Shown here: positions 25,468 through 35,580 of the stretch, in pieces
How the letters are laid out: the number at the start of each line of letters is the position of its first letter
Position numbering within the stretch: position 1 is the first letter of the stretch
NCBI RefSeq assembly: GCF_001420715.1
Contig: NZ_LJJC01000004.1
Coordinates: 1,425,678 to 1,489,677 of the forward strand
Origin: Heyndrickxia shackletonii
GTDB taxonomy: Bacteria > Bacillota > Bacilli > Bacillales > Bacillaceae_C
DNA length: 64,000 bases
Reading direction: 5' to 3'
The notes under the pieces: generated by a model
What the model was told of the DNA's origin: nothing
What the model saw: the letters and a program-made list of their open reading frames with translations, nothing else
Database searches by the model: none
Position numbers and translations under genes: made by a program

Positions 25468-26592
25468 ATGACAGTACCCTCTCATCCATTTTCACTTATG
25501 AACCAGGTCTATCGAAAGGTAATGCCCAATGTTCATCGTGAGCTATTTTATTGGAAAGATGCGGCGAAGATGATTCCGAATGCGGAATTAAGAAACCAGG
25601 CCCTTGCCAGCATTGAACATAAAACCTTTCATTGCGAAGGTGGATCTATTCTCGCATTATTAAGCTTGGATAGAAAAGAAGAAGCGATTAAGTTTATTGT
25701 GGCATATCAAACGATCAGCGATTATTTAGATAATCTTTGTGATCGGAGTACTTCGTTAGATCCTGTAGATTTTGCTGCATTGCACGAATCGATGAAGGAT
25801 GCTTTGACAGTAGGAGCGGAACCAAAAAATTATTATCGTTTTCGGGAAGATCAAAATGATAATGAATACTTACATAAACTGGTGAAAACATGTCAATCTG
25901 TATTGGCAAAAATAGACCATTATGAAGTGATAAAACCTTTTTTAATTGAGTTATGCCAATATTATTGTGATTTGCAAATTCATAAGCATGTATGTGTGGA
26001 AGAAAGGGTAGAGAGATTGCAAGGCATGTTCAATCAATATAAAGATGGTCTGCCTGAAATGGAATGGCATGAGTTTTCGGCATGTTCCGGCTCTACGCTA
26101 GGAATTTTTTGTCTGGTTTCGTACGCAATGCGAAAGGATTTTAAAAAAGAATATGCTCAAATTATAAGAGAGGGTTATTTTCCTTATATTCAAGGCTTAC
26201 ATATATTACTGGACTATTTTATTGATCAGGATGAGGATAGAGAAGGCGGAGATTTGAATTTTTGTTTTTATTATGAAAGTGAAAAGCAATTGTTTGAGAG
26301 GCTGATTCACTTTTTAAAAGAAGCGGACAAGCATACAAATAAACTACCTGATCAAAAATTCCATAAATTAATCAACCGAGGGTTATTAGGCGTGTATTTA
26401 TCGGATGAAAAAGTAAACAAACAAAGAGATGTGCAAAAACTCTCGAGGAAATTGATGAAATATGCTGGCTCCATCAGTTATTTCTTTTATTGGAATGGCA
26501 GAGCATACAGAGGGTTGCAAAATGTCATTCCGACCAGTTTATTAAAGGTATTACTGAATAATCGTGAAAAAAATGAAAAGAATGTGGTATAA
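25468..26592 (+). CDS. ytpB: Tetraprenyl-beta-curcumene synthase YtpB
   Basis: Unusual class of terpene synthase (DUF2600) that cyclises C35 heptaprenyl diphosphate to tetraprenyl-beta-curcumene, the precursor of Bacillus sesquarterpenes. The likely diphosphate/Mg site is YLDNLCDRS near residue 90, with LDYFIDQDEDREGGDLNFC near 250. 374 residues, all-helical in appearance, no membrane segment. GAGGTGAAT precedes the ATG. Second gene of ytpAB. Confidence 0.93.
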   Translation: MTVPSHPFSLMNQVYRKVMPNVHRELFYWKDAAKMIPNAELRNQALASIEHKTFHCEGGSILALLSLDRKEEAIKFIVAYQTISDYLDNLCDRSTSLDPVDFAALHESMKDALTVGAEPKNYYRFREDQNDNEYLHKLVKTCQSVLAKIDHYEVIKPFLIELCQYYCDLQIHKHVCVEERVERLQGMFNQYKDGLPEMEWHEFSACSGSTLGIFCLVSYAMRKDFKKEYAQIIREGYFPYIQGLHILLDYFIDQDEDREGGDLNFCFYYESEKQLFERLIHFLKEADKHTNKLPDQKFHKLINRGLLGVYLSDEKVNKQRDVQKLSRKLMKYAGSISYFFYWNGRAYRGLQNVIPTSLLKVLLNNREKNEKNVV

Positions 26593-26593
26593 A

Positions 26594-26629
26594 AAAAACG
26601 ATAAGAGCTTTTAATCTCTTATCGTTTTT
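26594..26629. terminator. Shared terminator of ytpB and ytqB
   Basis: AAAACGATAAGAG/CTCTTATCGTTTT, 13-bp perfect stem with an 8-base loop and A/T runs on both sides. It overlaps the ytqB stop codon. Confidence 0.9.
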
Positions 26630-27191
26630 CAATGGCAATGATGAATGGCGGATTGTTTATTTGATTAATGAATTCATATTTTAATACATGCGCTTTTTTC
26701 TGATCCAGCTTTGTTACATATTGTAATAATTCATCGCGTTCTACTGCACCTTCTGGATGACCATGATAGACCACTAATATAATTATACCCTCTTTTGGCA
26801 TGATTTCTAATAACTGTTCGATTGCTGAGATTGTTGTATTGCCGTGGGTAACAATGTTTTTACTCCCGCCTGGCAAATACCCGAGATTAAAGATAGTTGC
26901 AGTAATAAATGGGTGAAATTTGTCTGGAATTGATTCCTTTAAGGTTTCATGTCCTTTAGCAAAAAGTGTAACTCGGCTGTTTAGCTTATGGTCAGCTAAA
27001 CGAACTTGAGTATTGGCTATTGCCTCTTCTTGAATATCAAATCCAAAAACATGTCCAGAATCTCCTACTAATTTGGCCAACATTTCTGTATCATGTCCAT
27101 TTCCTACGGTTGCATCCACAACAATATCACCATTGGAAACAGCGGATTGAAGCAGGGAGTGAGCAAAGTTTAAGATTCGTTGCAGCTTCAT
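26619..27191 (-). CDS. ytqB: Class I SAM-dependent methyltransferase YtqB
   Basis: A 190-residue Rossmann methyltransferase of the rRNA-methylase-like family. Motif I is VVDATVGNGHDTEMLA near residue 24; FGFDIQEEAI follows as motif II, and FNLGYLPGG near 107 is the NPPY-like position. Its start overlaps the ytqA stop by 4 bases, so the two are translationally coupled. B. subtilis YtqB binds SAM; its RNA or other substrate is not settled. Confidence 0.88.
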   Translation of the reverse strand: MKLQRILNFAHSLLQSAVSNGDIVVDATVGNGHDTEMLAKLVGDSGHVFGFDIQEEAIANTQVRLADHKLNSRVTLFAKGHETLKESIPDKFHPFITATIFNLGYLPGGSKNIVTHGNTTISAIEQLLEIMPKEGIIILVVYHGHPEGAVERDELLQYVTKLDQKKAHVLKYEFINQINNPPFIIAIEKR

Positions 27192-28147
27192 AAACTCATC
27201 TCCACTGTATAATATTTTCCTTGCCAGCTATTTCTTCTTTTTAATTCTGCATCGATTGCATTCATAACTGCCCATTTATTTGCACTCCACATAGGTCCGA
27301 TCATTAAATCAAGAGGCCCATCTCCAGTAATACGATGAATAATCATCTCGGGCGGTATAATTTCTAATTGATCACATACTAGGTTTACATAGTCATCAAA
27401 AGAAAGGAACTGAAGTAACCCTTTCTCAAATTGTTTCACCATTGGGGTACCTTTAAGGAGATGAAGGAGATGTATTTTAATTCCCTGTACATCTAATTTT
27501 GCTACTTCTTTAGCTGTTTCTAACATCATTTCCTTATTTTCAAGCGGCAGTCCATTAATAATATGGGTACAAATTCGAATTCCATGTTTACGTAGCTTAG
27601 CAACGCCATCTACATAGCATTGATAATCGTGAGCACGATTAATGAGTAAGGAGGTTCTTTCGTGAACGGTTTGGAGTCCAAGCTCTACCCATAAATAAGT
27701 ACGCTCATTTAGCTCTGCTAAATATTCGACAACTTCGTCCGGTAAGCAATCTGGACGGGTAGCTATCGAAATTCCAACTACTCCTTCTTGTTTTAAAACG
27801 GGCTCGAATTTGCTCCGTAATACCTCGACTGGTGCATGGGTGTTTGTGTATGCCTGAAAATAAGCCATATATTTAGCGTCTTTCCATTTTTTGTGCATAT
27901 TTGCTTTAACTTCGTGAAATTGTGTTACGAGATCTTTTGCACGGTCACCGGCAAAATCTCCCGACCCTGCAGCACTGCAGAATGTACATCCTCCATGTGC
28001 CACTGTACCATCGCGATTAGGACAATCAAATCCTCCGTCTAAGGAAACCTTAAAAACTTTATAGCCAAAATGTTCTCTTAAATGATAATTCCATGTTAAG
28101 TATCTTTTATGATCTGTTGCATATGGAAATGGATTATCCTGTGTCAA
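27188..28147 (-). CDS. ytqA: Radical SAM protein YtqA
   Basis: A 319-residue TIGR01212-type radical SAM protein. The three candidate iron-sulfur cysteines are Cys42, Cys54 and Cys57 (FDCPNRDGTVAHGGCTFC), an expanded version of the usual CxxxCxxC. The TIM-barrel continues through GLQTVHERTSLLINRAHDY and GIKIHLLHLLKGTPM. It pairs with the methyltransferase ytqB by a 4-base overlap, suggesting a common RNA-modification pathway; this is inference. Confidence 0.9.
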   Translation of the reverse strand: MTQDNPFPYATDHKRYLTWNYHLREHFGYKVFKVSLDGGFDCPNRDGTVAHGGCTFCSAAGSGDFAGDRAKDLVTQFHEVKANMHKKWKDAKYMAYFQAYTNTHAPVEVLRSKFEPVLKQEGVVGISIATRPDCLPDEVVEYLAELNERTYLWVELGLQTVHERTSLLINRAHDYQCYVDGVAKLRKHGIRICTHIINGLPLENKEMMLETAKEVAKLDVQGIKIHLLHLLKGTPMVKQFEKGLLQFLSFDDYVNLVCDQLEIIPPEMIIHRITGDGPLDLMIGPMWSANKWAVMNAIDAELKRRNSWQGKYYTVEMSL

Positions 28148-28183
28148 AAATCTTCCTCCTAATAGTTGAACAGCTTTAGTAAG

Positions 28184-28330
28184 GGCTGCTTCCGCATAAA
28201 TGGTTGTTTTTCGTCATTTGTTATATTTCCTAATATGACTTGGATTCGGGGCATCTTTTCTTACTAGTTTATCATTTTTAACCCAAATAAAGTTTTTACT
28301 GGAAATGTAACAGCGTTTAAGAAAAGATCC
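28184..28330 (-). repeat. MITE-like element, copy E
   Basis: 147 bp in reverse orientation in the ytqA-ytzC divergent region. On the minus strand it opens GGATCTTTTCTTAAACGCTG and closes TGCGGAAGCAGCC, with the core GTAAGAAAAGATGCCCCGAA and AACAAATGACGAAAAACAAC. Confidence 0.78.
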
Positions 28331-28473
28331 TTAGAAAATAGTATCAAAAACCTTGTCTTGAAGCTATAACCAGTTTACCTTGGATTTCCTACATAGTCAT
28401 TCCATTAGTGAACAAACTAAAAGTGAAGCATTTTGCGATGCTTCCACTAGCTGAATAAGGAGAGGATTCATAA

Positions 28474-28749
28474 GTGGCCACTAGAAAATCAATTGACGAA
28501 TGCCTCCAAAGATGTGATAACGCGATTCAACAAGCACAGGAACAATATACAGAAGGACTGCGCCAGGAGCATTATCATGATTATGATTATACGAACGCAT
28601 TGCAACAATTAGAAGCATCTTATAATGAAGTATGTCAATTAGCAAATAGCTCCAATTCCCAGCAAAGAGAAATATTACATCGCAAGAGATTGCAACTGCA
28701 GCAATTACAAAACCAAATGATCCTTCTCAATCATGACAGGCCAATATAA
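28474..28749 (+). CDS. ytzC: YtzC (DUF2524) protein
   Basis: A 91-residue helical, Gln-rich soluble protein, starting MATRKSIDECLQRCDNAIQQ. It matches the YtzC/DUF2524 family of Bacillus, of unknown function. The start is GTG with GGAGAGG about 9 bases upstream. The next small gene follows after 26 bases and may be cotranscribed. Confidence 0.83.
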   Translation: MATRKSIDECLQRCDNAIQQAQEQYTEGLRQEHYHDYDYTNALQQLEASYNEVCQLANSSNSQQREILHRKRLQLQQLQNQMILLNHDRPI

Positions 28750-28775
28750 TTAAATATTTAATGTCGGAGGAAACA

Positions 28776-28946
28776 ATGAAAAAACGATCTAAGCAAAATA
28801 ATCCAGAGCAAAAAACTCGCAATGGTGTAAATAATCAGGACATGGAGCTCGGTAAGGAATATGATCCTGTAAAACAGTTAAAGAAAAACAATGCTAAAAA
28901 AAGCCAGCCAATTCGTTCGAAACAGCATATTGAAAACCCGGATTAA
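28776..28946 (+). CDS. Small hydrophilic protein (56 residues)
   Basis: Highly charged and Asn/Gln/Lys-rich, beginning MKKRSKQNNPEQKTRNGVNN and ending SKQHIENPD, probably disordered. The start is ATG 28776, 6 bases after TCGGAGGAA; an ATG 15 bases earlier overlaps that site. It is closed by a strong terminator. I do not recognise the family; similar tiny Bacillus proteins are sometimes mislabelled GlgD. Confidence 0.65.
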   Translation: MKKRSKQNNPEQKTRNGVNNQDMELGKEYDPVKQLKKNNAKKSQPIRSKQHIENPD

Positions 28947-28957
28947 CTAGATAAAGT

Positions 28958-28992
28958 AAAGAAGGAGTGCATCTTCAGCACTCCTTCTTTTT
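28958..28992 (+). terminator. Terminator after the small gene at 28776
   Basis: AAAGAAGGAGTGC/GCACTCCTTCTTT stem with a 7-base loop and TTTTT. Confidence 0.93.
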
Positions 28993-29093
28993 CTGAAAAC
29001 ATAGTTATCTCTTTTACCCCTTGTCGCTATAATTTAAAAAGAATACAATGGTGATTGATATAAAATATATACTGGGGGAAGGGAGCGTTTCTC

Positions 29094-30284
29094 ATGCCTA
29101 AATCCTTGTGGCTTTTAGTAATCGGGATGGTGGTGAATACAACAGGCTCTTCTTTTTTATGGCCTTTAAACACCATTTACATCCATGATCACCTCGGAAA
29201 GTCATTATCTATTGCAGGAATTGTTTTAATGTTAAATTCGGCTGCAAGCGTTATAGGTAACTTACTCGGGGGAACTCTTTTTGATAAACTTGGGGGGTAC
29301 CGGACCGTTTTATTCGGAATCATCCTTACTATATTGGCAGCACTTGGTCTTACTCTTTGGCATGATTGGCCAAACTATGTCATTTTTCTGACCATAACTG
29401 GTTTTGGTTCAGGAATTATTTTTCCTTGTGTATTTGCAATGGCAGGTTCCGTTTGGAAAGAAGGAGGAAGAAGAGCTTTTAATGCTATTTATGTTGCGCA
29501 GAACGTTGGGGTTGCAGTTGGTTCTGCCTTAGGTGGCTTTGTAGCATCTTTTTCCTTTAACTATATCTTTTTAGCTAATTTACTTATGTTTATTGTCTTT
29601 TTATTGATTGCCTTCTTCGGGTATAAAAATTTGTCTGCCCAGCAAGGAAAGCAAACATCGGTTATTCAAGAACATGGAGCTATTAGAAATAAACAAATTT
29701 TTAAGGCTTTGGTTATTTTATGTTCGGCCTACTTGCTATGCTGGGTAGGGTATGTTCAGTGGCAAGCGACCATTTCAAGCTATACTCAAGAAATTGGGAT
29801 CACTTTAAGACAATATGGCCTTTTATGGACGATTAACGGTGCATTAATCGTAATTGGCCAGCCGATCATGACACCACTGATCAAGAAGTTCTGTTCAAGC
29901 TTAAAAGGACAAATCATAATGGGAATTGTCATTTTTATCATTTCTTTTGGGGTTGTAAGTGTCGCACATAGCTTGAGTGCTTTTGTTGCAGCTATGGTTA
30001 TTCTTACGATAGGAGAAATGCTTGTATGGCCAGCTATTCCAACTATTGCGAGTCAGCTGTCTCCAAAAGGAAAAGAAGGGCTTTTTCAAGGTATCGTCAA
30101 TAGTACAGCAACGGGCGGTCGTATGGTCGGACCTTTAGTCGGTGGAATTGTCGTAGATTTATACGGAATGTCCACGTTATTTATTTCGCTGATGGTATTA
30201 TTTGTTATATCTATTGGATTATCCATTTTCTTTGATAAACCGTTAAAATCATCCTCCAATCAGGAACAAACTTTAAGCATGTAA
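29094..30284 (+). CDS. yttB: MFS transporter (YttB-like)
   Basis: A 396-residue major facilitator protein with about 12 membrane helices. The loop 2-3 motif appears as GNLLGGTLFDKLGGYRTV near residue 60. It most resembles drug/metabolite exporters such as YttB, but no substrate can be read from the sequence. GGGAG precedes the ATG. It is followed directly by the leuS T-box leader with no separate terminator. Confidence 0.82.
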   Translation: MPKSLWLLVIGMVVNTTGSSFLWPLNTIYIHDHLGKSLSIAGIVLMLNSAASVIGNLLGGTLFDKLGGYRTVLFGIILTILAALGLTLWHDWPNYVIFLTITGFGSGIIFPCVFAMAGSVWKEGGRRAFNAIYVAQNVGVAVGSALGGFVASFSFNYIFLANLLMFIVFLLIAFFGYKNLSAQQGKQTSVIQEHGAIRNKQIFKALVILCSAYLLCWVGYVQWQATISSYTQEIGITLRQYGLLWTINGALIVIGQPIMTPLIKKFCSSLKGQIIMGIVIFIISFGVVSVAHSLSAFVAAMVILTIGEMLVWPAIPTIASQLSPKGKEGLFQGIVNSTATGGRMVGPLVGGIVVDLYGMSTLFISLMVLFVISIGLSIFFDKPLKSSSNQEQTLSM

Positions 30285-30299
30285 CATGAATGAAAAAAA

Positions 30300-30596
30300 G
30301 GCTTGCAACAACGATTAAAATTGGCTAAAATGGTAAATAATTTAATCCATATGAAACGTTTGAGTAGGAATAGTAGTGATGTTCATCTGAACAAGAGAAT
30401 TGGCGGTAGGTGCAAGCCAATCGGATCCATCATGAACTCGCCTATTAGTTGCAAATGTGAACGGGAACACCCAAGTAATCTTTGCCGTTTTCCGCGTTAA
30501 GGATGAATGAAGCGAGTGCATGCACTAATTTGGGTGGTACCGCGGGAGTATAAGTTAACCTCTCGTCCCTATTTTGATAGGGATGAGAGGTTTTTT
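30300..30596 (+). ncRNA. T-box leader of leuS (specifier CTC)
   Basis: The conserved T-box sequence TGGGTGGTACCGCG is at 30531, followed by the terminator at 30557. Stem I landmarks AGTAG, GGCGGTAGGTGCAAGCC and the specifier context GAA-CTC-GCC (CTC at 30437) are in the usual order. Uncharged tRNA-Leu(GAG) would pair with CTC and with the T-box bulge to stop termination. B. subtilis leuS is recalled to use the same CUC specifier. Confidence 0.93.
30557..30596 (+). terminator. T-box terminator of leuS
   Basis: AACCTCTCGTCCCTAT pairs with ATAGGGATGAGAGG with one G-T pair, followed by TTTTTT. It overlaps the sequence needed for the T-box antiterminator. Confidence 0.92.
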
Positions 30597-30626
30597 GCTG
30601 TTATAAAAAGATAAGGAGGCAATTTC

Positions 30627-33041
30627 ATGAGTTACAATCATATTGAGATTGAAAAAAAGTGGCAAAAATATTGGAAAGACCATGATAGCTTTAAAACAAC
30701 AGAGGATAAATCAAAAGAAAACTATTATGCGTTGGATATGTTCCCATACCCTTCTGGAGTAGGACTTCATGTCGGGCATCCAAAAGGATATATTTCCACC
30801 GATATTCTGGCAAGATGGAAAAGAATGCAGGGCTATAATGTGCTTCATCCAATGGGATGGGACGCATTTGGACTGCCTGCAGAACAATATGCGATTGACA
30901 CCGGCAATGATCCGGCTGAATTTACGAAACACAATATCGAGACGTTTAGACGTCAATTGAACTCACTTGGCTTTTCCTTTGATTGGGATCGTGAAGTAAA
31001 TACAACGGATCCGGAATATTATAAATGGACACAATGGATTTTCTTGAAGCTTTATGAAAAAGGTCTTGCATATGTCGACGAGGTACCGGTTAACTGGTGT
31101 CCGGCACTTGGCACAGTACTTGCAAATGAAGAAGTTATCGATGGAAAAAGTGAACGCGGTGGTCATCCGGTTGAAAGACGTCCGATGAGACAATGGATTC
31201 TAAGAATCACTGCTTATGCGGACAAACTGCTTGAAGATCTGGATGATCTTGATTGGCCAGAAAGTCTTAAAGATATGCAAAGAAATTGGATTGGCAGATC
31301 TGAGGGTGCAGAGGTAACTTTCAATATTAATGGTACAGATGAAACATTTACTGTTTTCACAACTCGTCCTGATACTCTATTCGGTGCAACATATGCCGTT
31401 TTGGCACCAGAGCATCCGCTAGTAGAAAAAATTACAACTGCCGATCAGCGTGCAGCAGTTGATGCATATCTTGATCAAATTAAATCGAAAAGCGATCTTG
31501 AGCGTACAGATCTTGCCAAAGACAAAACAGGTGTATTTACGGGAGCTTATGCTATCAACCCTGTAAATGATGAAAAAATGCCAATCTGGATTGCCGACTA
31601 TGTTCTAATGAGCTATGGAACCGGTGCAATTATGGCTGTTCCAGCACATGATGAGCGCGACTATGAATTTGCTAAAAAATTCGGATTAACTATAAAAGAA
31701 GTTGTAGCAGGCGGAAATGTTGCGGAAGAAGCCTATACAGGTGATGGGGAGCACGTAAATTCGGATTTCCTAAATGGTCTAAATAAAGAAGATGGCATTA
31801 AGCAAATGATTGCTTGGCTTGAGGATAAAGGAATAGGCGAAAAGAAAGTAACCTACCGCCTTCGTGATTGGCTATTTAGCCGCCAACGTTATTGGGGTGA
31901 ACCAATCCCGATTATTCATTGGGAAGATGGTACAATGACAGCTGTTCCGGAAGAAGAGCTTCCGCTTACTCTTCCAAAAACAACGGACATTAAACCATCC
32001 GGTACTGGGGAGTCTCCTCTTGCCAATATCGAAGAATGGATAAATGTTGTGGATCCTGTAACAGGAAAAAAAGGCCGTCGTGAAACGAATACGATGCCGC
32101 AATGGGCAGGAAGCTGCTGGTACTTTATTCGCTACATTGATCCTCATAATAGTGAGGCGCTTGCGGATCCAGAAAAACTAAAAGAATGGCTTCCAGTTGA
32201 TACGTATATTGGCGGGGCAGAGCATGCCGTGCTTCATCTGCTATATGCTCGCTTCTGGTATAAGTTCTTGTATGATATTGGGGTTGTTCCAACAAAAGAG
32301 CCTTTCCAAAGATTGCTTAACCAAGGGATGATTCTTGGTGAAAACAATGAAAAAATGAGTAAATCAAAAGGAAACGTGGTTAACCCTGATCAAATCGTCT
32401 CTAGCCATGGTGCTGATACGCTTCGTCTATATGAAATGTTCATGGGACCACTAACAGCATCTATTGCCTGGACAACAAATGGTCTTGATGGAGCAAGACG
32501 ATTCCTTGACCGTGTATGGCGTTTGCTTGTGGATGATAATGGTGAGCTTTCAAGCAAAGTTCAGAATGGAAATAAAGATGTCCTTGAAAAGGTATATCAT
32601 CAAACCGTGAAAAAAGTAACGGAAGACTTCGAAAATCTTGGCTATAACACTGCTATTTCTCAGCTAATGGTATTCGTTAATGAAGCTTACAAAGCAGACG
32701 TTCTTCCAAAAGAATATATGGAGGGCTTTGTGAAAATGCTAGCTCCAATTGCTCCGCATATCTGTGAAGAGCTTTGGGAAAAACTTGGCCATGAAGGTAC
32801 GATTTCTTATGAAGCTTGGCCAACTTATGATGAAGCTAAGCTTGTTGATAATGAGGTTGAAATCGTTATCCAAGTAAATGGAAAAGTTCGAAGCAAAATG
32901 ACTGTTTCCCGTGAGGCATCTGCTAAAGAATTAGAAGAGATAGCACAAAATGATGATACAGTAAAGGGTTTTATTGAAGGAAAAACCGTTCGTAAAATAA
33001 TTGCAGTTCCAGGTAAGCTAGTGAATATTGTTGCAAATTAA
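30627..33041 (+). CDS. leuS: Leucyl-tRNA synthetase
   Basis: Class I synthetase that charges tRNA-Leu. The HIGH motif is HVGH at residues 48-51 and KMSKSKGN lies near 575. The editing domain (CP1) spans roughly residues 220-410 with [12 protein letters not shown] and the [15 protein letters not shown] block. 804 residues is the normal bacterial length. AAGGAGG lies 7 bases before the ATG. Controlled by the T-box upstream. Confidence 0.98.
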   Translation: MSYNHIEIEKKWQKYWKDHDSFKTTEDKSKENYYALDMFPYPSGVGLHVGHPKGYISTDILARWKRMQGYNVLHPMGWDAFGLPAEQYAIDTGNDPAEFTKHNIETFRRQLNSLGFSFDWDREVNTTDPEYYKWTQWIFLKLYEKGLAYVDEVPVNWCPALGTVLANEEVIDGKSERGGHPVERRPMRQWILRITAYADKLLEDLDDLDWPESLKDMQRNWIGRSEGAEVTFNINGTDETFTVFTTRPDTLFGATYAVLAPEHPLVEKITTADQRAAVDAYLDQIKSKSDLERTDLAKDKTGVFTGAYAINPVNDEKMPIWIADYVLMSYGTGAIMAVPAHDERDYEFAKKFGLTIKEVVAGGNVAEEAYTGDGEHVNSDFLNGLNKEDGIKQMIAWLEDKGIGEKKVTYRLRDWLFSRQRYWGEPIPIIHWEDGTMTAVPEEELPLTLPKTTDIKPSGTGESPLANIEEWINVVDPVTGKKGRRETNTMPQWAGSCWYFIRYIDPHNSEALADPEKLKEWLPVDTYIGGAEHAVLHLLYARFWYKFLYDIGVVPTKEPFQRLLNQGMILGENNEKMSKSKGNVVNPDQIVSSHGADTLRLYEMFMGPLTASIAWTTNGLDGARRFLDRVWRLLVDDNGELSSKVQNGNKDVLEKVYHQTVKKVTEDFENLGYNTAISQLMVFVNEAYKADVLPKEYMEGFVKMLAPIAPHICEELWEKLGHEGTISYEAWPTYDEAKLVDNEVEIVIQVNGKVRSKMTVSREASAKELEEIAQNDDTVKGFIEGKTVRKIIAVPGKLVNIVAN

Positions 33042-33129
33042 GGGAGGGGTTATTTAAACCCCTTTCTTTGTTTTTACATAAACGTATTTGATATAATCGA
33101 AAAGAAAATACTCGAAAGGAATGACAGGA

Positions 33130-33441
33130 TTGGAAATAAAACAAATTACTCCAGAAGAAGTGGAAAAGAAATTAAAAAATGATGAGACATTATATATAAT
33201 TGATGTGCGCGAAGATGATGAGGTTGCAGAAGGAATGATTCCTGAAGCAGTACATATACGAATGGGGGATATCCCTGATTCCTTGGATAAATTAGATAAA
33301 AACGAAGAATATATCATTGCTTGCCATGCAGGGGGACGAAGCATGAAAGTATGTCAATTTCTTCAAGACCAAGGGTTTCATGTTATTAATATGACAGGCG
33401 GAATGTCACATTGGACAGGGGAAACAAAGCCTAAAAAGTAA
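33130..33441 (+). CDS. ytwF: Rhodanese-domain protein YtwF
   Basis: A 103-residue single rhodanese domain, a possible sulfur transferase. The active-site loop is CHAGGR with Cys65, and YIIDVRE is the N-terminal strand. I prefer TTG 33130, because GAAAGGA is 9 bases upstream; the ATG at 33121 begins directly after that box. The physiological sulfur acceptor is unknown. Confidence 0.86.
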   Translation: MEIKQITPEEVEKKLKNDETLYIIDVREDDEVAEGMIPEAVHIRMGDIPDSLDKLDKNEEYIIACHAGGRSMKVCQFLQDQGFHVINMTGGMSHWTGETKPKK

Positions 33442-33448
33442 TAAAAAC

Positions 33449-33474
33449 TAACCGGGCAATTTGCCTGGTTTTTT
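33449..33474 (+). terminator. Terminator of ytwF
   Basis: AACCGGGCAA/TTGCCTGGTT stem (one G-T) followed by TTTT. The 200 bases that follow, up to cse60, are AT-rich with no recognised feature. Confidence 0.85.
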
Positions 33475-33676
33475 ATGTAAAAATAATGAATTAAATTGAT
33501 ATTTCATCGCATAAAAGATAATTCGTACCCGCTTGTGAGGAAATGTCAGCAGTTATGCAGTAATATCAACTTGATACTAATGGAGGATGTATAAAGCCAA
33601 AATTCATTATGTTTGAATGTTTTAAAAATTTCATCTCCTGGAAACAATAGTAATAAAAAACGGGAGAGGAAATCGT

Positions 33677-33859
33677 ATGATCCAAGTAAAGGTATTCGAT
33701 TATGAACATGAAAAGGATTTAGAAGAAGATGTGAATCAATTTTTGAAAACCATTGATGATAATAAACTGTTAGATATAAAATATCATGTGGCAGTTATGC
33801 CCGAAGACGAAGACGACCAAATTTATTGTTTTAGTGCGATGATTTTATATAAAAAATAA
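33677..33859 (+). CDS. cse60: Sporulation protein Cse60
   Basis: A 60-residue protein, MIQVKVFDYEHEKDLEEDVN at the start and IYCFSAMILYKK at the end, matching the DUF2758/Cse60 (YteV) family. In B. subtilis it is expressed in the mother cell under sigma-E; its function is unknown. GGGAGAGG lies about 8 bases before the ATG. It is next to ytfP, as in B. subtilis. Confidence 0.87.
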   Translation: MIQVKVFDYEHEKDLEEDVNQFLKTIDDNKLLDIKYHVAVMPEDEDDQIYCFSAMILYKK

Positions 33860-33883
33860 AGTAGTTCCGCCTATGTGGTAAAA

Positions 33884-34067
33884 CGGACATACATTTCGTT
33901 ATTTGTGACAAAAATGGGGATTTCAAGATATTATAGGACATACGTTCCGCTATTTAGCCAAAAAAGGGTTATTTTAGCGTGATTTTTGGCAAATAGCGGA
34001 CTCAGTGTCCGGAAACAATAAAAAAATATCATTACATTATTTATGAAAATAACGGACTCAGTGTCCG
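33884..34067. repeat. Cluster of four REP-like palindromic units
   Basis: Two units in one orientation (33884-33914 and 33935-33965: GGACATACGTTCCGCTATTT and relatives, then CAAAAA) face two in the other (33982-34011 and 34041-34067: TTTTTGGCAAATAGCGGACT then CAGTGTCCG). CGGACTCAGTGTCCG is itself a 5-bp hairpin. The cluster fills most of the cse60-ytfP gap. Confidence 0.75.
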
Positions 34068-34077
34068 CAATACGAGC

Positions 34078-34102
34078 AACGCATGGAAAAAATCCATGCG
34101 TT
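34078..34102. terminator. Hairpin at the 3' end of ytfP
   Basis: AACGCATGGA/TCCATGCGTT perfect 10-bp stem with a 5-base loop, 9 bases after the ytfP stop. No strong T-run is seen on either side, so it may act with the adjacent REP-like repeats. Confidence 0.55.
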
Positions 34103-34110
34103 ATTGTGTA

Positions 34111-35391
34111 TTAATGACAATCCGTAGAATAGATAGCTGCATTCATCCCAGCTAATCTACCTGTTACAAGTGCGGATGTTATATTATAGCCTCCAGTATA
34201 ACCGTATATATCTAAAATTTCTCCACAAAAATATAAACCGGGCATTAATTTGGAAGCCATCGTTTTTGGTTCAATTTCTTTAACAGAAACACCGCCTCCT
34301 GTCACAAATGCTTTTTCCAATGGGAGTGTTCCATTAACGGTAAATTGAAATTGTTTACATCCCTTTGTAAAAGAACGGATTTTTTCTACAGAAACATTGG
34401 AGGCTTGCGTGTTTTCATCGATTCCGCTCATATGGAGTAAAAATAATAAATAACGTTCTGGCAAAAGTCCTTTCAAACTATTTTTTACAGCCTTTTTCGG
34501 TTCGTCTTTTAATATTTTCATAATATGCTGAAAAAGCTGTTCTTCGTTAAAATCAGGTAAAGCGTCTATGCTCATTGTGACATGCTGTAAATTCCACTTT
34601 TTCATTGCCTTTACGACAAATTGGCTGCATCTTAAGACGGCTGGGCCCGAAATGCCAAAATGAGTGAAAATCATATCCATTTTATGGGTAATAATTGGTT
34701 TTCCTTTTGGATTCAAAACACTAATAGCCACGTCACGAAGGGAAAGCCCCTGTAATGTTTTTTCTTTTATAAAAAATTCATCTGATGTTACAGGTACTTC
34801 TGTGGGGAAAAGCTCCGATATAGAATGTCCTGCTTTTTCTGCCCATGGAAATCCGTCTCCGGTTGAACCTGTTTGCGGAACAGATTTCCCCCCAACTGCC
34901 ACCACAACGGAATCACTATGAATCACTTCGCCATTTTGGAGCATAACACCTGTTACTTGTTGATGATCATACAATACCTCTTTTACAGGAGTATTTGTTT
35001 TGATGGTTACATTTAATTCAGACAGCCTTTTTAAAAGGGCATCCACGACTGATTGTGCTTTATTTGTCACGGGAAACATTCTTCCGTGGTCCTCTTCCTT
35101 GAGCTTAATTCCGAGATTTTCAAAAAACTGAATAATATCTTCATTATTAAAAATAGAAAAGGCACTATATAGAAAGCGGCCATTTCCCGGGATATGTTTT
35201 ACAATTTCCTCAATTGGAAGACGGTTCGTGACATTACATCGGCCCCCGCCTGAAATGGCAAGCTTTCTCCCTAGCTTGTCTCCTTTGTCTATTAACATTA
35301 CTTTGGCGTTTTTTTCCCCAGCTGCAATCGCAGCCATCAAACCGGAGGGGCCGCCTCCAACAACAATTACATCAAACTTCATTCGTTCCAC
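34111..35391 (-). CDS. ytfP: HI0933-family flavoprotein YtfP
   Basis: A 426-residue FAD-dependent oxidoreductase. The N-terminal dinucleotide site is [15 protein letters not shown], the family signature GGGRCNVTN lies near residue 49, and [16 protein letters not shown] near 395 is the C-terminal FAD motif. The reaction is not known for this widespread family. It converges with cse60 across the REP-like cluster. Confidence 0.88.
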   Translation of the reverse strand: MERMKFDVIVVGGGPSGLMAAIAAGEKNAKVMLIDKGDKLGRKLAISGGGRCNVTNRLPIEEIVKHIPGNGRFLYSAFSIFNNEDIIQFFENLGIKLKEEDHGRMFPVTNKAQSVVDALLKRLSELNVTIKTNTPVKEVLYDHQQVTGVMLQNGEVIHSDSVVVAVGGKSVPQTGSTGDGFPWAEKAGHSISELFPTEVPVTSDEFFIKEKTLQGLSLRDVAISVLNPKGKPIITHKMDMIFTHFGISGPAVLRCSQFVVKAMKKWNLQHVTMSIDALPDFNEEQLFQHIMKILKDEPKKAVKNSLKGLLPERYLLFLLHMSGIDENTQASNVSVEKIRSFTKGCKQFQFTVNGTLPLEKAFVTGGGVSVKEIEPKTMASKLMPGLYFCGEILDIYGYTGGYNITSALVTGRLAGMNAAIYSTDCH

Positions 35392-35580
35392 ACCTTTGTA
35401 TATATTCGTTTCATTTTAGAATGACTTGACTATTAAATCAAGAGAGCAACAATTTTTATCCCGCTTAAGGAAGCAAAAGGAATAAAAAGATTTTTCGAAT
35501 AAATTGTCAATTGACTTGGTTAGTTGTACACTACTAATTAGTGAATTTCAATTATGAATCATGATTAAAGTAGGGATTAT

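Noticed and set aside
28761-28775. Earlier ATG for the small gene at 28776
   Set aside because: That ATG is directly at the Shine-Dalgarno sequence; the next ATG has correct spacing.
33054-33344. 96-codon minus-strand frame over ytwF
   Set aside because: Antisense of the rhodanese gene; Ser-rich low-complexity translation without a start signal.
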